The notes under the pieces are model-generated. The model did no database searches. It was not told the origin of the DNA and saw nothing but the letters and a program-made list of their open reading frames with translations. Shown here one piece after another: positions 27,620 to 37,321 of a DNA stretch of 64,000 nt (positions are counted from its first letter, which is position 1; every line of letters starts with the position of its first letter). The DNA is taken from assembly GCA_016756695.1 (NCBI GenBank), contig CP066701.1, positions 3,120,001-3,184,000 on the forward strand. Reading direction: 5' to 3'. A program made the position numbers and the translations under genes. This DNA comes from Heyndrickxia sporothermodurans (GTDB lineage Bacteria; Bacillota; Bacilli; Bacillales; Bacillaceae_C).

Positions 27620-29494
27620 ATGTTAAACTCAAAAAAAATAACGTTTTTATTCCCCATTGTCGCGGCTATTTTTCTATGGATGAAAACATATATTGTCTAT
27701 AAGACTGGATTCCATATGAAAATTGAAAACTGGATGCAGGAGCTTATTTTATTCATTAATCCGGCGAGTTTTTTATTTTTTATTTTTGGTTTATCACTGT
27801 TTTTTAAGTCGGAAAAAATTCGAAACATCTACATTTTTGTCATGAGCTTTCTTTTATCCTTTATTATCTATGCAAATGTTGTGTTTTATCGGTTTTTCTC
27901 TGATTTTTTAACATTGCCAGTTTTGTTTCAAACAAATAATTTTTCCGATTTAGGTGATAGTGCGTTAGCCGAAATAAATTGGTGGGATTTTGTCTATTTC
28001 ATCGACCTTTTCCTTTTACTTGTTGTCATCAAACTGAAACCAAAATGGATCAACTTTCACTCACCTTCTCGTGTTAATCGAAGAGCTTACTTTCTTGTGA
28101 CTGCAGCAACCCTTTTTTTAAACTTAGGCCTTTCAGAAGCAGAACGACCTCAATTACTATCACGCACATTCGATCGAGAAATTTTAGTGAAAAATATTGG
28201 ATCGTTTAATTATCATATATACGATATTTTCCTGCAATCGAAAACGTCAGCGCAAAAAGCATTAGCCGATGGAAGTAACTTAGTGGAAGTTGAAAATTAT
28301 GTAAGAGCCAATTATGTGAAACCAAATAAAGAATTATTTGGTATAGCTAAAAATAGAAATGTTATTCTCATCTCACTTGAATCAACCCAAAGCTTCGTTA
28401 TCAATTCAAAGGTTAACGGCCAAGTCATTACACCATATTTAAATAAGTTTATTAAAGACAGTTATTATTTTAATAACTTTTACCACCAAACAGGTCAAGG
28501 AAAAACATCCGATGCTGAGTTTTTAGTAGAAAATTCACTTTATCCCTTGAATAGAGGGGCAGTATTCTTTACTCATGCGGGAAATGAATATCATTCAATG
28601 GCGGAAAGATTAAATGAGAATGGCTATTATACTGCTGGAATGCATGCCAATAATAAAAGTTTTTGGAATCGCGATCTAATGTATAAATCATTGGGCTATC
28701 AACAATTCTATTCATCCAGTTCATACGACATAACAGACGATAATTCGGTTGGGTGGGGGATGAAGGATATTCCGTTTTTTGAACAATCTGTAGATTTAAT
28801 GAAAGATATGCCAAAACCATTTTACGTAAAGATGTTAACATTAACGAACCACCATCCTTTTACACTTGATGATTCAGATAAACTAATCAATGAGTATACA
28901 TCGAATGACAAAACGGTTAATCGTTATTTCACTACTGTGCGTTACCAGGATGAAGCGATTAAGGCATTCATTAATAAATTAAAGGAAGAAGGATTATATG
29001 ATAATTCAATCATCATCATGTATGGTGATCATTATGGAATTTCGGATAATCACACGACTGCTATGAGTCAATATTTAGGAAAGGAAATCACTCCACTAGT
29101 TAATGTCGAGCTTCAAAAAGTCCCATTTATTATTCATATTCCTGGCGTTACGGATAAAGGAAAAGGGAAGGTGATGACAGAAGTAGCGGGACAGATTGAT
29201 ATTAGACCGACCATTCTTCATTTATTAGGGATTGATACAAAAAAAGATTTGCAATTCGGTGAGGATCTATTTTCACCGGAACATCGAAACTTCGCTGTTT
29301 TTCGAGACGGTCAAATTGTAACAGATCAATATGTTTGGTCGAGTAATACATGCTATTCGAAAAAAACGGGGGAACAAGTAGATAAAAGTGCTTGTCAAAA
29401 ATTCGTGGAAAAAGCAACTAATGAGCTTGATTTTTCCGATCAAATCATTTACGGTGATTTGCTTAGGTTTTATGGAAAAAAATCAATTAATTAG
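27620..29494 (+). CDS. yqgS: Lipoteichoic acid synthase-family protein, YqgS-like
   Basis: Membrane phosphoglycerol transferase. Five transmembrane helices occupy residues 8-175; the extracellular sulfatase-like domain has metal ligand E254 (SLEST), nucleophile T296 (GQGKTSDAE) and the YGDHYG motif. 624 aa. Position after glcK matches B. subtilis YqgS, one of four LtaS paralogues; whether it makes bulk LTA or a specialised product is not decidable here. Confidence 0.92.
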   Translation: MLNSKKITFLFPIVAAIFLWMKTYIVYKTGFHMKIENWMQELILFINPASFLFFIFGLSLFFKSEKIRNIYIFVMSFLLSFIIYANVVFYRFFSDFLTLPVLFQTNNFSDLGDSALAEINWWDFVYFIDLFLLLVVIKLKPKWINFHSPSRVNRRAYFLVTAATLFLNLGLSEAERPQLLSRTFDREILVKNIGSFNYHIYDIFLQSKTSAQKALADGSNLVEVENYVRANYVKPNKELFGIAKNRNVILISLESTQSFVINSKVNGQVITPYLNKFIKDSYYFNNFYHQTGQGKTSDAEFLVENSLYPLNRGAVFFTHAGNEYHSMAERLNENGYYTAGMHANNKSFWNRDLMYKSLGYQQFYSSSSYDITDDNSVGWGMKDIPFFEQSVDLMKDMPKPFYVKMLTLTNHHPFTLDDSDKLINEYTSNDKTVNRYFTTVRYQDEAIKAFINKLKEEGLYDNSIIIMYGDHYGISDNHTTAMSQYLGKEITPLVNVELQKVPFIIHIPGVTDKGKGKVMTEVAGQIDIRPTILHLLGIDTKKDLQFGEDLFSPEHRNFAVFRDGQIVTDQYVWSSNTCYSKKTGEQVDKSACQKFVEKATNELDFSDQIIYGDLLRFYGKKSIN

Positions 29495-29505
29495 TAAGAG
29501 TAAAT

Positions 29506-29533
29506 AATAAAACTCGCGGTTGCGGGTTTTATT
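29506..29533 (+). terminator. Terminator of yqgS
   Basis: AATAAAACTCGC and GCGGGTTTTATT stem around GGTT; the T tract is interrupted. Confidence 0.75.
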
Positions 29534-29569
29534 AATTTCATGACTAATACGAAAGAAGAGGTAAATGCA

Positions 29570-30697
29570 ATGAAGAAAAAACAAAAACGGCATACTTCTT
29601 TTTTTATTTTATTTTTTTTGTTCCTAATTGCTTTCATCTTATGTGGGTGCCAACAACAAAAATCAAATCAGTCGCCGAAACAAAAGGAAACAAATATAAA
29701 TCAAATCATTCCATTAACGGTAAATGAAAATCAATTTGAAAAAATAGTAGGATGGCTAAGTAATAATACCGTTGTGTACATAAAACATCAAAATAGAAAA
29801 AATTATGTTTATTCTTACCAACTTGAGACAGGAACGAGTGAATTACTTTTTAAAAGTAATGATCCTATTAAAAATGTGATTATTAGTCCAAATCATAAGA
29901 AAGTGTTAGTTCAAACCGCTCCTTCAACTTATTTGGCAAAATTATATATGGTGGATAGAAAAGGGAAACTTCTTTTTTCAAAGGAAGTAAAATCTTTTGA
30001 TCTATCATATGATTGGAATGAAAATAATCCCAATATATTAGCGATTTCGGTCTTTTATGAGGATTGGACATTTAATGTATTAACTTTAGATATAAATAAT
30101 GAATCTTTAACGAAACATAATTTTTCAGACCCTTTTATTAAATGGTTCGGCAAAAATGAAGTTCTCTTTCAAAAATGGGATAAACTAGCTAACGAAACGG
30201 ACGCTCCGCTCATGTCCTATTCAATGAATAATCCAAAAGGAACAAAAACTTTGCTCAATAATATTTATCAATTTGATACATTTAACCATTTTTTAATGAC
30301 GATTACGTTAGATCCCGAAAATAAGGAAAATGCAATGTATCATTTCTACAATGAATCGTTGATTGAGCAATACTCTTTCCCAGTTCCCCATTTCGGTCAA
30401 TTTAGTGATGGGCTTGTCCCTTATCATGATTTTATAATAAAGGAGAACAAATTCATAACCTTTGTTCCTTATGAAAATAGATCAATAGATGATAATGAGG
30501 GGAACTTTAAGTTAATGGAGTACGATATACTAAAAAAATCTAAAAATGTTATGTTCGATCAATTACCCAATGAACCATTATCATGCTCTCCCAATGGAAA
30601 AGTTTGTTTATATGGCTTTCAGTTTGAAAAATTAGTAGACGTACAAAATAAAAAGATCATACCGTTAGTGAAATTAGAAAAGAAAATAGAGCAGTAA
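29570..30697 (+). CDS. yqgU: Lipoprotein, YqgU-like
   Basis: 375 aa. N-terminal signal peptide with basic MKKKQKRH, a long hydrophobic core and lipobox LCGC, so the mature protein is anchored at the outer membrane face. The remainder is rich in beta-strand-like repeats (for example KNVIISPNHKKVLVQT, LSYDWNENNPNILAISV) suggestive of a propeller. Start at ATG 29570 after AGAAGAGG. B. subtilis YqgU lies in the same place; function unknown. Confidence 0.8.
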   Translation: MKKKQKRHTSFFILFFLFLIAFILCGCQQQKSNQSPKQKETNINQIIPLTVNENQFEKIVGWLSNNTVVYIKHQNRKNYVYSYQLETGTSELLFKSNDPIKNVIISPNHKKVLVQTAPSTYLAKLYMVDRKGKLLFSKEVKSFDLSYDWNENNPNILAISVFYEDWTFNVLTLDINNESLTKHNFSDPFIKWFGKNEVLFQKWDKLANETDAPLMSYSMNNPKGTKTLLNNIYQFDTFNHFLMTITLDPENKENAMYHFYNESLIEQYSFPVPHFGQFSDGLVPYHDFIIKENKFITFVPYENRSIDDNEGNFKLMEYDILKKSKNVMFDQLPNEPLSCSPNGKVCLYGFQFEKLVDVQNKKIIPLVKLEKKIEQ

Positions 30698-30712
30698 GAA
30701 TACTGCTCTTTC
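30688..30712. terminator. Weak hairpin terminator between yqgU and yqgW
   Basis: AGAGCAGTA and TACTGCTCT stem overlapping the yqgU stop codon; only three Ts follow. Confidence 0.5.
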
Positions 30713-30725
30713 GTGAAAAACGAGG

Positions 30726-30899
30726 TTAAATTGTTGATGGGTATCCTGAGTGAATAACTGTCATAACAGTGAACCAGCCAAATACACCTAGCGTAATTAG
30801 TCCAAAAACGATTCCAAATGGATTTTTATTTTTGAATGCACTAATTGTTCCAAATAACGCAAGTAATGTTACTAAGGTAAAAATGATAACTGTACCCAT
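30726..30899 (-). CDS. yqgW: YqgW-like small membrane protein (DUF2759)
   Basis: 57 aa, too short for common ORF cutoffs. Two hydrophobic helices (residues 2-18 and 26-47) around the basic turn AFKNKNPFG. Start ATG preceded on the minus strand by AAGGAAGGGG. Conserved next to yqgX in Bacillus. Function unknown. Confidence 0.82.
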   Translation of the reverse strand: MGTVIIFTLVTLLALFGTISAFKNKNPFGIVFGLITLGVFGWFTVMTVIHSGYPSTI

Positions 30900-31039
30900 T
30901 TGTAACAGACCCCTTCCTTAATTAAAAATGTCTTTTTTACGTATGTAAATTAATAATAGCACTCATACATATTCTACAATTATAAGCTGAATTTGTCGAG
31001 GTGAAAAAGTGAAAGTTATTTGACTTATATAAATCTTAA

Positions 31040-31064
31040 TTAGTTTTAGTATACCCTAAACTAA
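31040..31064. promoter_or_regulatory. Inverted repeat in the yqgW-yqgX divergent region
   Basis: TTAGTTTTAG on the left is mirrored by CCTAAACTAA on the right around TATAC, a 25-bp near-palindrome in the 241-bp divergent intergenic region. Candidate operator for an unidentified regulator. Apart from this I see only AT-rich sequence between 30920 and 31130. Confidence 0.4.
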
Positions 31065-31140
31065 AAACGATACATTCTATTTTTTTTACTATATTTTTGA
31101 TACGATAGGATGTGAAGACTGGTGGTATTGGAGGAATAGT

Positions 31141-31767
31141 ATGAAATGGCAACGAATTCCTTTAGGGATTTTGCAAACGAATTGTTATTTGTTATCAAAT
31201 GAAAATAAAGAATGCATCGTAATTGATCCGGGTGAAGAAGGAGAAAAGCTGCAATCTATCATCAATGCACAAAAATTGAAACCAATTGCAATTTTATTAA
31301 CTCATGCGCATTTTGATCATATCGGTGCAGTCGATATGATTAGGGATACATATCATATTCCTGTTTATGTCCATAAGAAAGAAGCAGCATGGCTTTCAGA
31401 TCCGGCACTTAATGGTTCTGAAAGATTTATGATGGGAAAGGCTGTGCGGCAAGAGCCTGCTGACCATTTAATTGACCAAGAATTAAAGCTATCTATTGGA
31501 TCATTTAGTTTCGATGTCTTTGAAACTCCGGGACATTCACCTGGTAGTATTTCCTTTTATGTAAAAGAATTAAATGTAGTTTTTTCAGGGGATGCTTTAT
31601 TTCAAAATAGTGTAGGGCGAACAGATCTGCCTGGTGGCAACCATCAGCAGTTAATCAGCAGTATAAAAAACAAATTATTCGCATTACCTGATGTGACAAT
31701 GGTGTTATCTGGTCATGGGCCGGAAACAATTATTGATCACGAAAAACGAAACAACCCATTTTTATGA
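31141..31767 (+). CDS. yqgX: Metallo-beta-lactamase fold hydrolase, YqgX-like
   Basis: 208-residue glyoxalase II-type hydrolase. Metal motif THAHFDHIGA, then ETPGHSPGS, FSGDALF and the final histidine in LSGHGPET. It lacks the C-terminal substrate-binding domain of classical glyoxalase II, and so is the short form shared by Bacillus YqgX, which has been linked to bacillithiol-dependent methylglyoxal detoxification. Start ATG follows TTGGAGG. Confidence 0.9.
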   Translation: MKWQRIPLGILQTNCYLLSNENKECIVIDPGEEGEKLQSIINAQKLKPIAILLTHAHFDHIGAVDMIRDTYHIPVYVHKKEAAWLSDPALNGSERFMMGKAVRQEPADHLIDQELKLSIGSFSFDVFETPGHSPGSISFYVKELNVVFSGDALFQNSVGRTDLPGGNHQQLISSIKNKLFALPDVTMVLSGHGPETIIDHEKRNNPFL

Positions 31768-31786
31768 TCAATGTAAACAAAAAAAC

Positions 31787-31814
31787 TCTTGAACATGTTC
31801 AAGAGTTTTTTTGT
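31787..31814. terminator. Bidirectional terminator between yqgX and yqgY
   Basis: ACTCTTGAAC and GTTCAAGAGT stem with A and T tracts on the flanks. Confidence 0.9.
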
Positions 31815-31819
31815 AAAGC

Positions 31820-32062
31820 TTAGTGTTCTACACCAGGCACTAGTATGAATGTAGTATAGTATGTAAAGCCTGCGAAGAAGATAGTAAGGTACGCTCCAAA
31901 AATATACATATACATACGTTCAGATAATTTTAAATAGCTTAGTAAAACAAAAAATGCAGTTTGTCCTAGGAATAATAATGCAAGAGCTTTTAAGTCACCA
32001 AGATAAAGCATAACTGTAAAGATACCAGTCCAAAATCCTAATACTCTGTACATACGATCCAT
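31820..32062 (-). CDS. yqgY: YqgY family membrane protein (DUF2626)
   Basis: 80 aa, three hydrophobic helices, the DUF2626 pattern starting MDRMYRVLGFWTGIFTVMLY. Strong AAAGGAGGG site before the ATG. Conserved immediately upstream of the comG operon. Function unknown. Confidence 0.88.
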   Translation of the reverse strand: MDRMYRVLGFWTGIFTVMLYLGDLKALALLFLGQTAFFVLLSYLKLSERMYMYIFGAYLTIFFAGFTYYTTFILVPGVEH

Positions 32063-32282
32063 ATGTATCCCTCCTTTTATACCTTTACTCCATCAATTTA
32101 TTATTATAAATGAAAAGTATAGCTAATGTAAATAACCTCATATTTTAGTTTGTGACATTTACGTGATAAATAATCAAATTAAATGATTAAAAATTTTATC
32201 AAAAAAATTCTTATTTTTTGCAGGAAAATAAGAGTATTTGTCGAAACAATATAAAAAAAGAAAAGGTGGTGGCTTATGGTAT

Positions 32283-33389
32283 ATGACAATAGAAAAAATA
32301 GCAGATTTATTGCTAGATCAAGCGTTGAAATTAAACGCAACGGATGTGCATATCATTCCGAGAAAAGATGATTATCATGTCCAACTTCGTTTCAACGGAA
32401 GACTAACTCCGTATCGGGAACTAACAGTTGAAATTGGTGAAAGGCTTATCTCCCATTTTAAATTTATGTCTGCCATGGATATCAGTGAAAAAAGAAAACC
32501 TCAAAGCGGCTCCTTCCATTTATTTGTTCACCAAAAGAAAACATCTTTACGAATTTCTACCTTACCTACTGCATTATTAAAAGAAAGTTTAGTTATTCGG
32601 ATTTTACCTCAAAATCAATCGGTAACCATCGATGAAATTTCCTTATTTCCTACATTCACAAAAAGATTAAAAGCTTTATTAATGCACTCTCATGGGATGA
32701 TTATTTTTACAGGACCAACCGGCAGCGGCAAATCCACTACGATGTACACCCTTGTTGAGCATTGTTCCAATCAACTGAAAAGAAATGTGATTACACTAGA
32801 AGATCCCGTGGAGCAGCAGAATAGCTCGTTTTTACAAGTGCAAGTGAATGAAAAGGCGGGGATTACGTATAGTACGGGATTAAAAGCTATTTTAAGACAT
32901 GATCCCGATATTATTATGGTAGGAGAAATCCGTGATAGTGAAACGGCGAAAATCGCTATAAGGGCAGCATTAACGGGGCATTTAGTCCTTAGTACATTGC
33001 ATACAAGAGATGCGAAAGGAGCTATTTATCGCTTGTTAGAATTTGGGGTGCAATGGCACGAAATTGAGCAAACATTAATTGCAGTAACCGCGCAAAGGCT
33101 AGTGAAATTGAAATGTCCGTTTTGTGGTAATGTATGTTCAACATATTGTAGAAATTATATTAAGAAAAACCGGACAGCCGTTTATGAAATGATTTCGGGA
33201 AAGACATTGAAAAATGTTTTAAGTGAAGCGAATGGAAATCGGATAAAGACTAAATATAAAACATTGAAAGAGATTATACGAAAGGGGATTGCACTTGGAT
33301 ATATTTCAACAAATGAATACTATCGGTGGGTTTTTGATGAAGAGGAAGAATCGAATCCCTATCAAAACTCAAGGAATGTTTTTGAGTAG
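32283..33389 (+). CDS. comGA: Competence pilus ATPase ComGA
   Basis: Traffic ATPase powering the DNA-uptake pseudopilus at the cytoplasmic membrane. Walker A GPTGSGKST (144-152), Asp box ILRHDPDIIMVGEIRD and His box STLHTRDAKGA. A Cys-rich element KCPFCGNVC lies in the C-terminal domain. 368 aa from ATG 32283; the longer frame from 32238 includes the ribosome binding site region (AAAGGTGG), and B. subtilis ComGA starts at the equivalent of IEKIADLL. First gene of the seven-gene operon. Confidence 0.95.
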   Translation: MTIEKIADLLLDQALKLNATDVHIIPRKDDYHVQLRFNGRLTPYRELTVEIGERLISHFKFMSAMDISEKRKPQSGSFHLFVHQKKTSLRISTLPTALLKESLVIRILPQNQSVTIDEISLFPTFTKRLKALLMHSHGMIIFTGPTGSGKSTTMYTLVEHCSNQLKRNVITLEDPVEQQNSSFLQVQVNEKAGITYSTGLKAILRHDPDIIMVGEIRDSETAKIAIRAALTGHLVLSTLHTRDAKGAIYRLLEFGVQWHEIEQTLIAVTAQRLVKLKCPFCGNVCSTYCRNYIKKNRTAVYEMISGKTLKNVLSEANGNRIKTKYKTLKEIIRKGIALGYISTNEYYRWVFDEEEESNPYQNSRNVFE

Positions 33390-34368
33390 AATTGGGGAAA
33401 TGCTTGAAAACGGATTTACTTTAGCAGAAGCTATTGATTTTTTAGATCATCTTGATTCAACAGCTTCGTTGCACTCTCAAGAAATGCTCAAAGATTTACA
33501 AAACGGTATTCCATTTTATGAGGTTCTAAGTCAAAGAAATTTTGATAAAAAGGCCTGTACACAACTTTATTTTGCCGATAAGCACGGCAATCTATCGAAT
33601 GTACTGGTAGAAGCTGGAGGGTATTTAATAAAAAAACACCAAGATCGTTTAACATTTTTGAAATTGCTTCAATATCCAGTGATTCTTATCTTCCTCTTGA
33701 TATTTGTACTATTGCTGCTTAAAAATTTTTTACTTCCTCAATTCGAAATTTTATACTCTTCGATGAATTATCGTCCAACAAAAATTGTAAGTATTTTTAT
33801 CTACTTGATGAATAACGCTCAATTTTTTATAGGCTGTATCCTCAGTTTATTCATCATCTTTAGCCTTCTCATCTATTTTGCACTGAGCAAAAAAACATCA
33901 ATTCAAAAAGCAACTTTGATTTCCAAAATACCGATTGTTCGATTTTATTATAAATTGTTTACGTGTCAGTTTTTGGCCCGCGAATGGAGTTATTTACTCC
34001 AAGGTGGATTTTCGATTATTGAAATATTAGAAATGATGAGATCGCAAGGTTTCCGTCCGCTTATTAGAGAAATCGCTGAAAAAATACGAATTGATCTAAC
34101 AACAGGGCTTTCTTTTTCCCATTCTCTCTCCGACATGGCGTTTCTCGATCAGCAATTTATTACCGTTACAATACATGGTGAAAAAAATGGTCGATTAGAT
34201 CATGAGCTGCTATTTTATAGCAAATATTGTTTACTGCGTATGGAGGAAAACATCCAAAAAATATTTCGAATATTGCAGCCAATCATGTTTATTTTTATAG
34301 GCTGTATGATCATTGCTGTTTATTTGTCTATCTTATTACCAATGTTTGAGATGATTGATTCAATTTAA
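33337..34368 (+). CDS. comGB: Competence pilus platform protein ComGB
   Basis: GspF/PilC-type inner-membrane platform. 343 aa; three transmembrane helices (about 125-148, 170-195 and 315-340) separate two similar cytoplasmic helical domains (LSRIGEMLENGFTLAEAIDFL and LAREWSYLLQGGFSIIEILEMM). ATG 33337 is inside the end of comGA (53-nt overlap), as in B. subtilis. Confidence 0.93.
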   Translation: MKRKNRIPIKTQGMFLSRIGEMLENGFTLAEAIDFLDHLDSTASLHSQEMLKDLQNGIPFYEVLSQRNFDKKACTQLYFADKHGNLSNVLVEAGGYLIKKHQDRLTFLKLLQYPVILIFLLIFVLLLLKNFLLPQFEILYSSMNYRPTKIVSIFIYLMNNAQFFIGCILSLFIIFSLLIYFALSKKTSIQKATLISKIPIVRFYYKLFTCQFLAREWSYLLQGGFSIIEILEMMRSQGFRPLIREIAEKIRIDLTTGLSFSHSLSDMAFLDQQFITVTIHGEKNGRLDHELLFYSKYCLLRMEENIQKIFRILQPIMFIFIGCMIIAVYLSILLPMFEMIDSI

Positions 34369-34383
34369 ATGGGGTGAAATGTG

Positions 34384-34698
34384 ATGAAAAATAATAAAGG
34401 ATTTACATTAATAGAAATGTTAGTCGTACTGCTTATCATTACAATATTAATTTTCGTAGCGATACCAAATATTACGAAGCACAGTACATCAATAAATAAT
34501 AAAGGCTGTGAAGCGTATATTTCGATGGTTCAAGGACAAGTGGAAGCTTATGAAATGGAATTCCACCAACTTCCTAAAGATACAGCAGAGTTAGTGTCGA
34601 AAGACTATCTTACTTCTGGAAAAACAAAATGTCCAAATGGAAACGAAATATCAATTGATTCAAATGGAAAAGTTTCGGAAGTGAAGAGTCAAAAGTAA
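34384..34698 (+). CDS. comGC: Major competence pseudopilin ComGC
   Basis: 104 aa. Type IV prepilin signature NNKGFTLIEMLVVLLIITILI with ComC cleavage after Gly and Glu at +5. Two cysteines in the mature part (KGCEAY and TKCPNG) could form the disulfide known for ComGC. Preceded by GGGGTG; ends with a 1-nt overlap with comGD. Confidence 0.95.
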   Translation: MKNNKGFTLIEMLVVLLIITILIFVAIPNITKHSTSINNKGCEAYISMVQGQVEAYEMEFHQLPKDTAELVSKDYLTSGKTKCPNGNEISIDSNGKVSEVKSQK

Positions 34699-35135
34699 TG
34701 ATGATAAAAAATAATAGGGGATTTACTTTAATGGAAGTCCTTATTGTATTACTTGTGCTTTCCATTTTTATCGGGCTTGGATTTACAAGCATGAAACCTA
34801 TTTGGCGTTCGTTAGAAAAAGGAATGTTTATTTCTCAAATGGAAGCGGATCTTTACTATGTGCAATCATATGCTGTGAATCGACATGAATCTGTTGTTGT
34901 TCAGTTCTATCCATATAATGACCGCTACATCGCCACTTCAGTAACTTCAAAAAGTAAAATTGTTGATCGAACATTGCCTGCTTCCGTTGATATGATGAAT
35001 GGTTCCTTCACATCATTTATGATTACACCGGACGGAAATACTAATAAATTTGGCACGTTGAAATTTAAACACAGTGGAAAGGAAATGAAGCTGATTTTCA
35101 ATATTGGGAGGGGAAGATTCCGTATTGAAGAATAA
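34698..35135 (+). CDS. comGD: Minor competence pseudopilin ComGD
   Basis: 145 aa. Prepilin motif NNRGFTLMEVLIVLLVLS, followed by a globular domain with EADLYYVQSYAVNRHE. The start codon overlaps the comGC stop by one base (TAATG), implying translational coupling. Confidence 0.92.
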   Translation: MMIKNNRGFTLMEVLIVLLVLSIFIGLGFTSMKPIWRSLEKGMFISQMEADLYYVQSYAVNRHESVVVQFYPYNDRYIATSVTSKSKIVDRTLPASVDMMNGSFTSFMITPDGNTNKFGTLKFKHSGKEMKLIFNIGRGRFRIEE

Positions 35136-35463
35136 TAAAGGTTTTATAGTTGCGGAAGGGCTTGTTTCATTGAGTGCGATACTTTTAATTGCAACAAGCC
35201 TGTTTCCTCTAATGTTTTTAATTATTCAAAAACAAGAGGAAGGTAAACGGGATTTAATTGCAGCTAGGTTAATGTACGAAAGAACCGAAGCGAATTTAAT
35301 GACAGGTCAGTCGCAAGATCAATTATACATCGTTGATGGAAGACAATATACGATCACGTTTCAACAGGGCAATGAATTTGAATGGAAGGTTTGTGTTAAT
35401 TATGATAAGAAGCAACAATGCATTGTCGAGGAGTATGAACGAGAAAGGGTTCTCACTGATTGA
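35125..35463 (+). CDS. comGE: Minor competence pseudopilin ComGE
   Basis: 112 aa from TTG 35125 (MKNNKGFIVAEGLVSLSAIL), with GGGAGGGG upstream; an in-frame TTG at 35104 would place the pilin signal internally. Prepilin cleavage after GF with Glu at the +5-like position. Overlaps comGD by 11 nt. Confidence 0.88.
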   Translation: MKNNKGFIVAEGLVSLSAILLIATSLFPLMFLIIQKQEEGKRDLIAARLMYERTEANLMTGQSQDQLYIVDGRQYTITFQQGNEFEWKVCVNYDKKQQCIVEEYERERVLTD

Positions 35464-35863
35464 ATGTATTTTTTCCTTACTAATTTTATCGACGATTCTT
35501 GCTTTTTTTCCACTTTTAATAAAAGCATATGAACGGATTGACCATGCATACTCAACCGAAAAAGATTTTGAATTGAATCTTTTTCTAATGGAATTAAGGA
35601 AAGAGTTAAGAACAAGTAATGGATGGGTAGTTACAGGAAACAGCCTATATTTAAATAGGGGCCAAGAAGTAGTCGTTTATGAAAAATATAATCAATCGAT
35701 TCGAAGAAGGGTAGATGGGAAAGGACATGAGGTGGTTTTGCAAAAAGTAAAGCAAATTAATTTTAATAGTAATAAAAATGAAATTATTCTGCATGTACAA
35801 TTTGTAAATAATCATTCTAGAGAAGCCCATTTATTTTTTTCTTTACGAGAAAATGAGGAATAA
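35435..35863 (+). CDS. comGF: Minor competence pseudopilin ComGF
   Basis: 142 aa from ATG 35435 (MNEKGFSLIECIFSLLILS), with GAGGAG directly upstream. Prepilin-like N-terminus with Cys in the hydrophobic helix, then a beta-rich domain. The longer frame from 35333 is only overlap with comGE. Confidence 0.9.
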   Translation: MNEKGFSLIECIFSLLILSTILAFFPLLIKAYERIDHAYSTEKDFELNLFLMELRKELRTSNGWVVTGNSLYLNRGQEVVVYEKYNQSIRRRVDGKGHEVVLQKVKQINFNSNKNEIILHVQFVNNHSREAHLFFSLRENEE

Positions 35864-35866
35864 GAA

Positions 35867-36247
35867 ATGAAAATAAATAATGAAAAAGGGTATATTTTTC
35901 CGTTAACTTTAGGGATTGTCGTTACGTGCCTATTTGTGTTAACAACGTCTATTGAGATCTTTTTATCAGAAAAAAGATATTTGAAAGAAATGGAGGAATA
36001 TTATTTAGTTAATAGTATGAGTTCAATGGCGGTTAAAAAAATAGTAGATTCGATAAATAAAGAAGATTATTTGTCTGCGGGGAAATTTTCCTATAATAAA
36101 GGAACAGTGAACTTTACCATTCATGAGAAGGAGAAGAATATGTATTCCATTATGTTGGGAATAAACTTAGATAATCATTTATCTATAAAAAGCGAAGTTA
36201 TTTATAATCAACAAGAAAAACGTATATTAAGATGGGAAGAAAAGTAA
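35867..36247 (+). CDS. comGG: Minor competence protein ComGG
   Basis: 126 aa. NNEKGYIFPLTLGIVVTCLFVL is a degenerate pilin-like N-terminus as in B. subtilis ComGG; the rest is Lys/Glu-rich. Three nt after comGF. Confidence 0.88.
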   Translation: MKINNEKGYIFPLTLGIVVTCLFVLTTSIEIFLSEKRYLKEMEEYYLVNSMSSMAVKKIVDSINKEDYLSAGKFSYNKGTVNFTIHEKEKNMYSIMLGINLDNHLSIKSEVIYNQQEKRILRWEEK

Positions 36248-36318
36248 TTTTGCTTTAATTATGAATAAATAATTTCATTAGTGGGCAAACTAGATATGAT
36301 GAAGGTGGTGTATAGTTT

Positions 36319-36495
36319 ATGTCTACAAATGATTATATCAAATTCATTACACAAACCTTTGTAAAGCATTTTGATACGCCGAAATTGGATAGAAAACAGC
36401 ATAGAATCCAAAGAAAAGAGGAAAAAGCACCTTTTCTTTATCGATGGTTCGGGATTCTACCGTATTCAATAATAATGGTATTTAAACGGAAATAG
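36319..36495 (+). CDS. yqzE: YqzE family protein
   Basis: 58 aa, too short for common ORF cutoffs. MSTNDYIKFITQTFVKHFDTP then a basic stretch RKQHRIQRKEEK and a hydrophobic end. Conserved directly after comGG in Bacillus. AAGGTGGTG precedes the ATG. Function unknown; the last gene of the competence cluster. Confidence 0.87.
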   Translation: MSTNDYIKFITQTFVKHFDTPKLDRKQHRIQRKEEKAPFLYRWFGILPYSIIMVFKRK

Positions 36496-36520
36496 GAGAG
36501 AAATACACTCTCCTATTTTT
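36491..36520. terminator. Terminator between yqzE and yqhG
   Basis: AATAGGAGAG and CTCTCCTATT stem around seven bases; five Ts follow on plus. It overlaps the yqzE stop. Confidence 0.85.
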
Positions 36521-36526
36521 CTTTTC

Positions 36527-37321
36527 TTAAATTTGATTACTTGCTAAATAGAATAGACCGCCATTAATAATTTCAATTGTAATATTCGGTTCGTACTGGT
36601 CTTGTAACGCCTGTTTTTCGATTAAATAAGCCTCTGGTTTTTCATCCAAATCTTCATAAAAGTGATTTAATAATGCTAAATCTTCTTCCCATCGCTTTTT
36701 TGCTTGTTCGGCCCATGTGTGATCCTCGTTCATAATTTCTTGATTTAAAAATGTTTCAATTCTTGTCAAACCACTTTTAGGCATAATGATGGGCGTTAGC
36801 GTAAAAAATAAGTCCGGAATTTTCGGGGATAATGCTCGTTTTTTTATTTTTTCATGAAAGTCTTCAACTAATGTTCCATTGATTAAATTTAATCCGAAAG
36901 AACGAAAAACATCTCTTTTGCGATCACATTGATAGGAAATTTTTATATTTACTCCAAGCCAAGGATATAATGGAGTTTGTTGGTTTGCTTTCGGTGTGAT
37001 ATTTTCATACAAGCGAATGTATTTCGCAAATTTTTTCGTTGACTGAAATATTTGATGCAATCGTGGTGCACCAAAATGAATGACTTCACCCTTAATATGA
37101 TCAGGACATCGTTCTTGATCGGTAATAATCGTTAATTTAGATGGATTTGGTATTCCCCCCGTTTTCTCTAGATAATGCCAATAAAAGGGACGATTCATGA
37201 GTTCTTTATCCAGTTCAATCGTTAATTGAACAGTCATATATCCGTCTTTATTCTCTAGTATTTCACACTCATTCGCTTCAAAATATTGATTAAGATATTG
37301 ATGTATTTCCTGCTGCTGCAT
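36527..37321 (-). CDS. yqhG: YqhG-like protein
   Basis: 264 aa, function unknown, conserved with the neighbouring helicase gene. Start set at ATG 37321 (MQQQEIHQYLNQYFEA), with GAAGGAG upstream; a frame extension to 37339 covers that site. Contains FRSFGLNLINGTLVEDFH and an acidic C-terminal helix. Overlaps the end of yqhH by 32 nt, so the two are coupled. Confidence 0.85.
   Translation of the reverse strand: MQQQEIHQYLNQYFEANECEILENKDGYMTVQLTIELDKELMNRPFYWHYLEKTGGIPNPSKLTIITDQERCPDHIKGEVIHFGAPRLHQIFQSTKKFAKYIRLYENITPKANQQTPLYPWLGVNIKISYQCDRKRDVFRSFGLNLINGTLVEDFHEKIKKRALSPKIPDLFFTLTPIIMPKSGLTRIETFLNQEIMNEDHTWAEQAKKRWEEDLALLNHFYEDLDEKPEAYLIEKQALQDQYEPNITIEIINGGLFYLASNQI

Noticed and set aside
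31480-31560. Possible second metal-site anomaly in yqgX
   Set aside because: On closer reading the ETPGHSPGS and GDALF motifs are intact, so nothing unusual remains.
32100-32282. ComK box upstream of comGA
   Set aside because: The region is full of A and T tracts, but no pair of exact AAAA-N5-TTTT boxes with standard spacing was found by eye.
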